A stretch of DNA of 64,000 bases from assembly GCA_937922785.1 (NCBI GenBank), contig CALAJQ010000003.1:83948-147947 (forward strand), in the 5' to 3' direction. Both the position numbers and the translations under genes were made by a program. The stretch is from an uncultured Acidimicrobiales bacterium (GTDB lineage: Bacteria; Actinomycetota; Acidimicrobiia; Acidimicrobiales; SZUA-35). Below the pieces are notes generated by a model. The model was not told the origin of the DNA. It searched no databases and saw only the letters and a list, made by a program, of their open reading frames with translations. This document shows positions 26,104-33,993 of this stretch, piece by piece; positions within the stretch are counted from its first letter, which is position 1, and every line of letters begins with the position of its first letter.

Positions 26104-28545
26104 ATGGCAAACGCACCAGAACGGGCAGAAGTAATTGTTGTTGGCGGTGGCATCGTTGGATGCTCTATTGCCTACCACCTAACCAAAAAGGGCATCTCAG
26201 ATGTCCTAGTTCTTGACCGGCACGAGTTAACGGGCGGTACCACCTGGCATGCGGCAGGACTTGTAGCCCAATTACGGTCAACCGAGAACACCACACGCCT
26301 TGCCCAGTACTCTCTCGAGCTATATCGCAACCTAGAAGCCGAAACGGGCCAGTCAACTGGCTTTATGGCGCCAGGGGCAATCTCACTGGCATCAACCGAG
26401 CACCGTTGGGAAGAGCTACGCCGCACTGCTGCGATGGCGCGGTACCTAGGAGTCGACGCAACCGAGATCGGACCGAACGAGATCCTCGAGAAGTTCCCGC
26501 TGTGTGAAGTCTCAGACATCGTTGGCGGCATCTGGTTACCCGAAGACGGAACGGTTGGACCATCCGACTGCACCATGGCCCTAGCCAAGGGCGCCCGAAT
26601 GGGCGGTGCCAAGATCCTTGAGCACACCGGCGTCGCCGACATCATCGTCACCGACGGTCGCGCGTCGGGTGTTATCACCGAAGACGGCCAGACCATTGAG
26701 GCCGACACCGTTGTGTTGGCGTGTGGGCTTTGGACTCGTCACCTTGCTGCCAAGGTCGGCGTTCGTGTTCCGCTAATGGCAGCCGAACACCACTACGTAG
26801 TGACCGAGCCCATCCCTGGTGTTGACCAAGACTGGCCCATTCTGCGAGACCCTGATCGCTGGGCTTATCTAAAGCCTGAGGCCGGCGGCTCAATGCTTGT
26901 TGGCCTATTCGAGCCTGTGTCTCGGCCGTGGCCGGCATCAGGCCCGCCACCCACAGACAAATCCTTCATCTCGATGGAACCTGACGCCGACCACCTTTCG
27001 GACTGGCTGCCGCCGACGTTTGACCGGATCCCGGCCCTTCACGAGGCCGGCCTTCGCTTACTGTTTGACGGTCCGGAAAGCTTCACCCCCGACGACAACT
27101 ACATACTCGGCGAGGCACCAAACCTGCCGCGATTGTTTGTAGCAGCCGGGTTCAACTCCATCGGCATCCAGTCTGCCGGCGGCGCCGGTATGGCGATGGC
27201 CCACTGGATCACCGAGGGCGAATCGCCAATGGATCTGGCCGATGTTGATATCCGCCGATTCGAGCCGTTCCACTCCACCGAATCGTTCCTTCGGCAAAGG
27301 ACCGTTGAGGGCCTCGGCCTGCTCTACGCGCCGCACTGGCCCCATCGCCAGTACGACACGGCCCGAGACGTTCGCCGCTCTCCCCTGCATGATCGGCTCA
27401 GCGACGCTGGCGCGTGTTTCGGATCGCTCATGGGTTGGGAACGGCCTATGTTCTTTGCCCGCCCCGAGCTAGGCATTGAACCCAAGTTTGAATACTCGTG
27501 GGGTCGCCAGAACTGGCACGAAGCAAACGCCATTGAACACAAGGCTGTTCGCGAAGCAGCAGGGCTGTTCGACCAGACAAGCTTTGCCAAGTTCTTGGTT
27601 CAAGGACGTGACGCAGGTGCTGTCATGAACCGCCTCGCCGCCAACGACGTCGTTCGCGAGGTAGGCACTTCGGTATACACGCAATGGTGTAACGAACGAG
27701 GTGGTATCGAAGCCGACCTCACTGTAAACCACGTAGCCGAAAATGAATTCTGGGTTATCGGTGGTGCAGGCACTCGCTCTCGGGACCTTGCGTGGATTCG
27801 CAAGGGCATCGCCGAACACCCAGGTGGCGAGGCCAACGCCACAGTTACCGACATCACCTCCGCCTACGCAGTCCTTGCGGTGATGGGTCCGAACTCACGA
27901 GATCTGTTACAGCCTTTGACCGACCATGACATGTCCGAAGAGGCGTTTCCGTTTGCCACCCATGCCGAGATCAACCTCGGCACCGCTGTGGTAATCGCCA
28001 ACCGGATGTCATATGTTGGCGAACTTGGCTGGGAGCTCTATGTCCCAACTGAATTTGCCGTGTCGGTTTTTGACCTACTTACCGAAGCTGGGAAGGACCA
28101 CGGCCTGGAGCTTTGTGGGTACCAGACTCTTAACTCTCTGCGCTTCGAAAAGGGCTACCGGCATTGGGGTCACGAGGTTACGCCTGATGACACGCCCGTG
28201 CAGGCTGGCCTATCGTTTGCAGTCGGTTGGGACAAAGACGACTTCATCGGCAAGGACGCTCTTGTGGCCCAACGGGCCGAAGGCGCCAGCCGGCGCCTTG
28301 TGCAAGTAGCGGTGTTTGATGCCGACGTTCTACTACACCACCATGAGCCGCTGTACCGAAACGGCGAACGAGTTGGCTACGTAACTGACGGAATGTGGGG
28401 CCACACTGTTGGCGCCGCCGTCGGCATGGCCTGGGCCTACGGTGACTCTAAGATCACTAAGGCTTGGATTGACGAAGCTAACTGGGAAATTGAACTACCC
28501 GGCCGAATGGTTCCGGCCCAAGTGCAGTTCAGGCCTTTCCTCTAG
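26104..28545 (+). CDS. Dimethylglycine/sarcosine dehydrogenase-like flavoprotein, paralog 2
   Basis: An 813-residue relative of the preceding protein: Rossmann motif VIVVGGGIVGCSIAYHL (about 9-25), TGGTTWHAAGLVAQ (about 46-59) with the likely FAD-linked His, and a C-terminal GcvT/aminomethyltransferase-like half (about 430-810, including GYQTLNSLRFEKGYRHWGHE). An AGGAG site precedes the ATG. It is transcribed with paralog 1 and convergent with the formate dehydrogenase genes. It probably removes one N-methyl group of a demethylated betaine, giving methylene-THF or formaldehyde. Confidence 0.9.
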   Translation: MANAPERAEVIVVGGGIVGCSIAYHLTKKGISDVLVLDRHELTGGTTWHAAGLVAQLRSTENTTRLAQYSLELYRNLEAETGQSTGFMAPGAISLASTEHRWEELRRTAAMARYLGVDATEIGPNEILEKFPLCEVSDIVGGIWLPEDGTVGPSDCTMALAKGARMGGAKILEHTGVADIIVTDGRASGVITEDGQTIEADTVVLACGLWTRHLAAKVGVRVPLMAAEHHYVVTEPIPGVDQDWPILRDPDRWAYLKPEAGGSMLVGLFEPVSRPWPASGPPPTDKSFISMEPDADHLSDWLPPTFDRIPALHEAGLRLLFDGPESFTPDDNYILGEAPNLPRLFVAAGFNSIGIQSAGGAGMAMAHWITEGESPMDLADVDIRRFEPFHSTESFLRQRTVEGLGLLYAPHWPHRQYDTARDVRRSPLHDRLSDAGACFGSLMGWERPMFFARPELGIEPKFEYSWGRQNWHEANAIEHKAVREAAGLFDQTSFAKFLVQGRDAGAVMNRLAANDVVREVGTSVYTQWCNERGGIEADLTVNHVAENEFWVIGGAGTRSRDLAWIRKGIAEHPGGEANATVTDITSAYAVLAVMGPNSRDLLQPLTDHDMSEEAFPFATHAEINLGTAVVIANRMSYVGELGWELYVPTEFAVSVFDLLTEAGKDHGLELCGYQTLNSLRFEKGYRHWGHEVTPDDTPVQAGLSFAVGWDKDDFIGKDALVAQRAEGASRRLVQVAVFDADVLLHHHEPLYRNGERVGYVTDGMWGHTVGAAVGMAWAYGDSKITKAWIDEANWEIELPGRMVPAQVQFRPFL

Positions 28546-28559
28546 CAGCGTTACTGGAC

Positions 28560-29399
28560 TTAGTCAGGCTGTACGTACTTCCAGCCGAATCGACCCTTAA
28601 TGCAAAGGTGTCCGCTAGTCACCGAGTGATCGTTCGGTGATGTCACCTTCACGATCTTTTCATCCTGCACATGCATTTCCAGGTTGCAGCCGACCCCGCA
28701 GTAGGAGCACACGGTGGTTGTGACTGTTTGCTCCTCGGGCTTCCAGTTGTCCTCTTGGCGCAAATCCCACTCGGTCTTGAATTGAATGGCGCCTGTCGGG
28801 CACACAGCCACACAGTTGCCGCAGTAGACACACGCCGATTCGGGTAAGGCCACATCGAACTCTGTAGAAATTCTGGATTCGAACCCACGCCCGCTGACCG
28901 CAATAGCAAATGTGTGCTGAGCGTCATCGCCACAGGCCTCTACGCACTTGTAACAGAGGACGCACTTGTCATAGTCACGGATGTAGAGGTTGTCTTGAAT
29001 CTTCACCTCTTCTTGGATCTTCAAAGGATCGTGGTAGCGAGTGGTATCGGCTCCGTAGTGAGCTGACCACTTGTTCATGTCGTCAGCTTGAGACAGATCT
29101 GTACCGCTGCCAAGGAACTCCAGGACCATTTTGCGTGAGTGTTTAACTCTGTCTGAGTCAGTCTGGACTTCCATACCTTCTTCAGCTGCGCGTGAACACG
29201 ACGGCACCAATGTTCGGTTGCCTTCGACTTCCACCACACACACGCGGCACACATTTACCGGGGTCAGGTTCTCCGCATAACAAAGCGTTGGCGTGTCTAT
29301 GCCGGCCGCGTTACAGGCGTCAAGAATTGTGGCTCCGCTGGGTACCGAAACGTCATTGCCATCAACTTTGATTGTTACTTGAGTTTCTGTGACGGTCAT
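28560..29399 (-). CDS. N-terminal iron-sulfur half of formate dehydrogenase alpha, as a separate subunit
   Basis: A 279-residue protein matching the first third of an NAD-dependent FdhA. It has [2Fe-2S] ligands C40, C51, C54 and C68, two ferredoxin-type [4Fe-4S] clusters (C146, C149, C152, C156; C190, C193, C196, C200), and at its end the cofactor-proximal cluster motif C231-x2-C234-x3-C238-x27-C266 within CSYCGVGC and LCIKGRFGWKYV. The protein stops three residues later, exactly where a normal FdhA would enter the catalytic domain. The NuoG-like His-Cys cluster is absent. It is the last gene of the operon, overlapping fdhB in ATGA. It must pair with the selenocysteine protein at 31156-33108 to complete the active site. 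Confidence 0.88.
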   Translation of the reverse strand: MTVTETQVTIKVDGNDVSVPSGATILDACNAAGIDTPTLCYAENLTPVNVCRVCVVEVEGNRTLVPSCSRAAEEGMEVQTDSDRVKHSRKMVLEFLGSGTDLSQADDMNKWSAHYGADTTRYHDPLKIQEEVKIQDNLYIRDYDKCVLCYKCVEACGDDAQHTFAIAVSGRGFESRISTEFDVALPESACVYCGNCVAVCPTGAIQFKTEWDLRQEDNWKPEEQTVTTTVCSYCGVGCNLEMHVQDEKIVKVTSPNDHSVTSGHLCIKGRFGWKYVQPD

Positions 29400-31156
29400 G
29401 ATGCTCCTATTAGGCCCATTGCGATCGCGGAACGGACGGCCGTTGCCGCCGTGTGGCCGAGGCCGCAGATCGATGCGTCTCTCATTGCCATATCCATTTC
29501 TTCAATCAGCTTCACTTCACCGTTGAGTGAGCGGCCGCTGTTCTTAACCAAGATTTCGTGTTGCCGAACTACTCCAACCCGACAAGGCACACATTGCCCG
29601 CAGCTCTCGTTGCGGAAGAACTCTGCAATGCGCGTTACGACTGCGTCGAAATTCGTCGTGTCGTTGAAGGGCATGATTACGCCTGACCCAAGTGAGGCCC
29701 CACGCTCTCGTGAACCTTCGAACGTAAGCGGCATGTCAAGCATGTCCGGACCAACGAAGCTGCCAGCGGCGCCGCCCAAGAGGATGGCCTTGAGGTTGCC
29801 GGTAACTCCCCCAGCTTTTTCGATCATTTCGCCCAATGTGACTCCGAACGGAACTTCGTAAACGCCTGGAGTTGCGATGTGGCCACTCAAACAGAACAGC
29901 TTTGGTCCGGTCGATCGTTCGGTACCGATCTGGCCGTAAGCCTCACCGCCGCCAAGCACGATGGGCAATACGTTAATCAGTGTCTCTGGATTGTTAATGG
30001 CTGTGGGCTTGTCGAACAGGCCGTTGGTTGTAGGGAACGGAGGCTTCTGGCGAGGTTCGCCTCTGAAACCTTCCAGTGAATTAAACAGAGCGGTCTCTTC
30101 TCCACAAATGTAGGCACCAGCGCCTCTGCGGATTTCGAGTTCAAACTTGATTGATGAACGGGCAATACCCTCGCCCAAGAATCCGGCCTTTACTGACTCG
30201 TCAATTGCATTCTGTAGCCGAGCTGTAGCCAGCGGGTACTCGCCTCTGATGTAGACGTAGCCTTTTTCGGCGCCGGTCGCGAAGCCAGCAATGGTGGCGG
30301 CCTCAACCAAGGAGAACGGATCGTGCTCCATGATGACCCGGTCTTTGAAGGTCCCGGGTTCTGACTCATCTGCGTTGACGACGATGAACTTGTCGCCTGT
30401 TTCGCCGGCAACTGCCTTCCATTTGATGCCGGTCGGGAACGCAGCGCCTCCTCGGCCCATCAGGCCCGAAGCTGAGACGTCTTCAAGTACACCGTCTGCA
30501 CCTTTTCGGAACGCTTCGGCAAGCGCCTTGAAGCCGCCCGCGCCGATGTACTGCTCCAAGCTGGTTGGATCTATCCGCCCCACCCTCTTTAGTAGCTGTA
30601 GCTCTGGGTCATAGGCCTGAGGCAAGTTGAACGCTGCTGGTTGGCCACCGGGTTCCCAATCAGCGGGAACCGAGTTCGGACCTTGTCGACCTTGAATGAA
30701 CAAAGCCGGAGCACGGTCGCACTGACCAAGACATGGGCTGCGGTGGATGTGCTTACCTTCAGCCTCGAGCTTCAATATGAGGTCATCCGATGCAGCGATC
30801 TGACACGCAGCGTCGACGCACACGTGCACTACATCGTCGTTGTGGTCAGGCGCTTCGTCGACCTTGAACATCTCATAGAAGCTGGCCACCCCGTATGCCT
30901 CAGCCGGCGGCACCTGCAAGAAATCAGAGATGTAGTTGAGCCCGCCAGGTGAGATCCACCCGGAATGGGTTTGCAGCGCGTGAAGCGCCGGCAACAGGTA
31001 ATGCCGGCTTTCATTCTTGCGGGAAGTACCGCCTCGAATTAGGCGCTCACCTAAAGTCAGCTCGGCGCGCTCGGCGCCAATCTCAGATAAGGCAAAATCA
31101 ATCGCAGCGGCTTCTTCGGCCGTGGCGCGATCTTCTGTTAGATAGAGGTCGGCCAC
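29396..31156 (-). CDS. Formate dehydrogenase beta subunit (NuoE-NuoF fusion), NADH-forming
   Basis: A 586-residue diaphorase subunit. The NuoE-like part holds a thioredoxin-fold [2Fe-2S] cluster (C113, C118, C142, C146). The NuoF-like part has the NADH/FMN site (GRGGAAFPTG, NADESEPGTFKDR, GAGAYICGEETAL) and a [4Fe-4S] cluster (C519, C522, C525, C564). It passes electrons from formate oxidation to NAD+. GTG start overlapping the preceding TAG by one base. The length and fusion resemble the beta subunit of the Methylobacterium tungsten-type enzyme FDH1. Confidence 0.93.
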   Translation of the reverse strand: MADLYLTEDRATAEEAAAIDFALSEIGAERAELTLGERLIRGGTSRKNESRHYLLPALHALQTHSGWISPGGLNYISDFLQVPPAEAYGVASFYEMFKVDEAPDHNDDVVHVCVDAACQIAASDDLILKLEAEGKHIHRSPCLGQCDRAPALFIQGRQGPNSVPADWEPGGQPAAFNLPQAYDPELQLLKRVGRIDPTSLEQYIGAGGFKALAEAFRKGADGVLEDVSASGLMGRGGAAFPTGIKWKAVAGETGDKFIVVNADESEPGTFKDRVIMEHDPFSLVEAATIAGFATGAEKGYVYIRGEYPLATARLQNAIDESVKAGFLGEGIARSSIKFELEIRRGAGAYICGEETALFNSLEGFRGEPRQKPPFPTTNGLFDKPTAINNPETLINVLPIVLGGGEAYGQIGTERSTGPKLFCLSGHIATPGVYEVPFGVTLGEMIEKAGGVTGNLKAILLGGAAGSFVGPDMLDMPLTFEGSRERGASLGSGVIMPFNDTTNFDAVVTRIAEFFRNESCGQCVPCRVGVVRQHEILVKNSGRSLNGEVKLIEEMDMAMRDASICGLGHTAATAVRSAIAMGLIGAS

Positions 31157-33108
31157 TAGGCGTCGGCTCCCGCAGTCTCTAGATCAGCTTTCGCTGGTTC
31201 GATTTTCTCAACCCGGATTGCCGCTGCTTTGAACTCTGACGTGCCGGATTTACGATCCCACTCGTCATTGGTCAACACGTTTGCATCAACCAGCTCTGGG
31301 AAGTGGAACGTGGTGAAGGTAAGGCCTTCTGGAATGTCGGGCTGAACCCGAATGGCCATGTCAACCGAGCCTCGTGGCGAAGAGACCCGCACGGTCTCCC
31401 CGTTGGTGATGCCAAGGCGTTCGCAATCGGCGGGGTTCATATCCAGCTCGTCCCCGTAGCGAATCGGGCTGTCATAACCGCCGCTCTGAACACCAGTGTT
31501 GTAGCTGTCGAGCGCTCGGCCGGTTGTCAGCCGGATTGGGAACTCTTCGCTTAACTCTTCCTTAGGTCCAGCGTGATCTACTGCTGAGAAGGGCGCAGGC
31601 GGGTTCCCACCAAGATCGTCCTCCCAGAGCCAACCGTGCAGAAATGGGCTGCCTGGATGATCGAGCGAGGGGCAGGGCCACTGCAGGCCGCCTTCAGATT
31701 CGAGACGGTCATAGGTCATGCCTGCGTGCATCGGAGAAAGGCTAAGCAGCTCATTCCACAACTCTTCGGGCGTAGGGTCGCCCCAATCGAATCCCATTCG
31801 ACGGGCTAGCTCGCCGATGATCCACTCGTCGTGGCGGGCTTCACCTGGCGGCGGAACTGCAGCACGAACTCGTTGAACTCGGCGCTCCGACGAGGTGACA
31901 GTGCCCTCATTCTCGGCCCATCCAACAGATGCGGGCAACACAACGTCGGCAAGTTCGGCGGTGCGAGTCATGAAGATGTCCTGAACCACCAACATGTCAA
32001 GCCCACTCAGCAAGTTACGGGCGTGGGTGATGTCGGCTTCTGAGTCTGCTGGGTTTTCACCGATTACATAGGCAGTGGTTATTTCACCCCGTCCCATCGC
32101 TTCAAACATGAGCGTCAGGTGGATGCCTGGTTCTGCTGGTAAGTCGACGCCGTAGACGGTCTCGAACTTCTTGAGCGAAACCTCGTCGGTGATGTCTTGG
32201 AAACCGGGCAGCTTGTTAGGCAAGGCGCCCATGTCTCCGCCACCTTGCACGTTGTTCTGGCCTCGAAGCGGAACCAGCCCGCTACCCCAACGACCCACGT
32301 GGCCAGTAAGCAGCGAGAGGTTGCAAAGAGCCAGCACGTTGTCTACAGCGTTGTGGTGCTCAGTGATACCCAGAGTCCACAGAATCTGAGCCTTCTCGGC
32401 CTTGGCATAAGCCTCGGCCATCTCGGCAATAGCGTGTGCAGGAACCCCCGTTAGTTGTTCGCCAACCTCAAGCGTGTATGGCTTCACGCTTTCGACGAAG
32501 TCTTCGTAACCGGTGGTTGAGTGCTTAATGAAGGCTTCGTTTACCAGGCCCTCATTGATTATGTGGTTGGCCACGGTATTGGCCAACGCCACATCTGAAC
32601 CCAGCTCTAACCCAAGCCAGAGGTCGGCAAACTTAGATGATGATGAGCGACGCGGATCAACCGAGTACATCTTGGCCCCGTTGTCGAGGCCAGTCATTAG
32701 GTGATGGAAGAAGATGGGGTGGGCTTCTCGGGCATTGGATCCCCAAAGCAGGATGACATCGGTTTCCTCGATCTCTTTATAAGAACAAGTTCCGCCACCT
32801 GCACCAAACACTGTCGCCAGACCGACGACCGAAGGAGCGTGTCAGGTTCGGTTGCAAGAGTCGATGTTGTTAGAGCCCAACACCGCTCTGGAGAACTTCT
32901 GTGCTGCGTAGTTCATTTCGTTTGTGCTCTTTGAGCAGCTGAACATCGCAAACGCGGTCGGCCCCAAAGTGTCCTTTGTTTGGGTAAATCCGGCCACTAC
33001 TTTGTTGAGTGCTTCATCCCAAGATGCCGGGCGAAGCTCGCCACCTTTGGTGTCTCGGATCAGCGGCGTGGTAAGCCGCTCCTTGGGGTAATAGTTCCTT
33101 TTTGCCAT
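31156..33108 (-). CDS. Selenocysteine formate dehydrogenase catalytic subunit (C-terminal part of FdhA)
   Basis: Two reading frames join through one in-frame TGA at 32842-32844 to give about 650 residues. The join reads NNIDSCNRT-U-HAPSVVGLAT; family members have Sec or Cys followed by H-x-P-S-V at this site, where the residue binds Mo or W. A SECIS-like hairpin follows. The protein begins MAKRNYYPKERLTTPLIRD, which corresponds to the middle of a normal FdhA, so it lacks the proximal [4Fe-4S] Cys motif found instead in the protein at 28560-29399. Other blocks are WGSNAREAHPIFFHH, GTVTSSERRVQRV and TGRALDSYNTGVQS. ATG 33108 chosen; a GTG 15 bases upstream is possible. If TGA is read as stop, an 89-residue fragment results. 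Confidence 0.9.
32813..32844 (-). promoter_or_regulatory. UGA selenocysteine codon and SECIS-like hairpin in the FDH gene
   Basis: On the minus strand TGA (32844-32842) is followed after 18 bases by GGTCT flanked by a 6-bp stem, GTCGTC (32829-32824) with GGCGAC (32818-32813), one pair being a wobble. The GGTCT loop and its 18-base distance are the same as recalled for the E. coli fdhF SECIS, which SelB recognises. This supports selenocysteine insertion. Confidence 0.8.
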
Positions 33109-33139
33109 ACCTAAGTATCGCACCTATACGAGGCGCTAG

Positions 33140-33172
33140 CACCACGAAGCGGAAGTCTTCCACAATGCGGAA
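33140..33172. promoter_or_regulatory. Paired IclR-type operator between the formate dehydrogenase and Rv2466c-like genes
   Basis: TTCCACAATGCGGAA (33158-33172) is a near-perfect palindrome. A degenerate partner, CACCACGAAGCGGAA (33140-33154), starts exactly 18 bp away, the same spacing as at the other two loci. It lies 32-64 bases upstream of the FDH ATG and about 50 bases before the divergent gene, so it could govern both. Confidence 0.65.
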
Positions 33173-33221
33173 AACCACCGGTTCTTCCTAGAAAGAGATT
33201 TTGGGCACCTAGGCTTTCAGG

Positions 33222-33836
33222 ATGGATTTAGATTTTTGGGTTGACCCCATTTGACCTTGGTGTTGGGTGACTGCCCGTTGGGTAGTCGATGAAGTACAAC
33301 CACAGCGAGACCTAAACATAAACTGGCGACCGATCTCACTACTGGTCAAGAATCAGCCACCCAAAGACTCTGAGTACTACGACGCTGCGATGGCAACACA
33401 CCGCATGCTTCGAGTTATGGAATCTGTGCGCAAAGCCGAAGGTGACGGCCCGATCCAGGCGCTGTATTGGGAGCTTGGAACCCGAGTTCACCACGATGGC
33501 GACCGCAACTTCGATATTGCCGATGCGCTAACTGCGGTGGGCCTAGACGCTTCTCACGCGGCTGCTGCCGATGATGAGTCATGGGACGAGGTCATCACCG
33601 ACGACATGGACCAGGGTCTTACGCTTACCGGTACTGATGTTGGCACCCCGCTTCTTGGGTTTACCGACAAAAACGGCAACCAGAAGGGCATTTTTGGTCC
33701 CGTGATCTCAAAGGTCCCGCCCAAAGAAGACTCTCTCGCGTTGTTTGATGCCATGGTCACAATGGCCACGATGGATGGGTTCTGGGAGCTAAAGCGGACC
33801 AGAACCGAAGGTCCACAGTTCGGCGACCGACCCTAG
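33222..33836 (+). CDS. Selenocysteine form of the mycothiol-dependent reductase Rv2466c (DsbA fold)
   Basis: From ATG 33222 the frame reads MDLDFWVDPI, TGA (33252-33254), PWCWVTARWV and on to 33836, 204 residues in all. This matches M. tuberculosis Rv2466c (FDPLCPWCWITSRW; C-terminus FFELKRTRTEPPQF compared with FWELKRTRTEGPQF here), but the first active-site Cys is encoded by UGA, giving U11-P-W-C14. Rv2466c reduces nitro compounds and disulfides with mycothiol. A Sec would raise its reactivity. A hairpin follows the UGA. If the UGA were a stop, the conserved N-terminal strand and redox motif would be lost from an otherwise intact gene. The ribosome site before the ATG is weak. Confidence 0.85.
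33252..33287 (+). promoter_or_regulatory. UGA selenocysteine codon and candidate SECIS in the Rv2466c-like gene
   Basis: TGA at 33252-33254 is followed by GACTGCCC (33269-33276), loop GTT, and GGGTAGTC (33280-33287): an 8-bp stem with one wobble pair. The loop begins 22 bases after the UGA and contains GU, as in bacterial SECIS elements. The stem lies in coding sequence that must also encode the conserved VTARWVV segment. Confidence 0.7.
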
Positions 33837-33875
33837 CCAACTTGTTCTGGTGACACCCAGGACCAAAACTACCTG

Positions 33876-33932
33876 TTCTGGCTGTGTCCGGGCCCGGATT
33901 CGGGCTTGGGCGCAGCCAGAATCGATTTTCGG
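33876..33932 (+). terminator. Long hairpin after the selenoprotein gene
   Basis: TTCTGGCTG (33876-33884) pairs with CAGCCAGAA (33913-33921), and the inner bases include further GGCCCG/CGGGC pairing. The stem is followed by TCGATTTTCGG. It lies between the Rv2466c-like gene and proS and probably ends transcription of the former. Confidence 0.6.
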
Positions 33933-33993
33933 CCTCAAACGGAGCGTTAAACAGCCACGACCCGCAGTGGCCCAGCCTGTACGGTAATGGGCT

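Noticed and set aside
32811..33123. Two separate genes or a pseudogene at the formate dehydrogenase TGA
   Set aside because: The frame is unbroken on both sides, the TGA is at the known Sec position and a SECIS-like hairpin follows, so one selenoprotein gene fits better.
33267..33836. Gene starting at GTG 33267 as a complete 189-residue protein
   Set aside because: This start would drop the conserved first strand and active-site motif that lie in frame upstream across a TGA.
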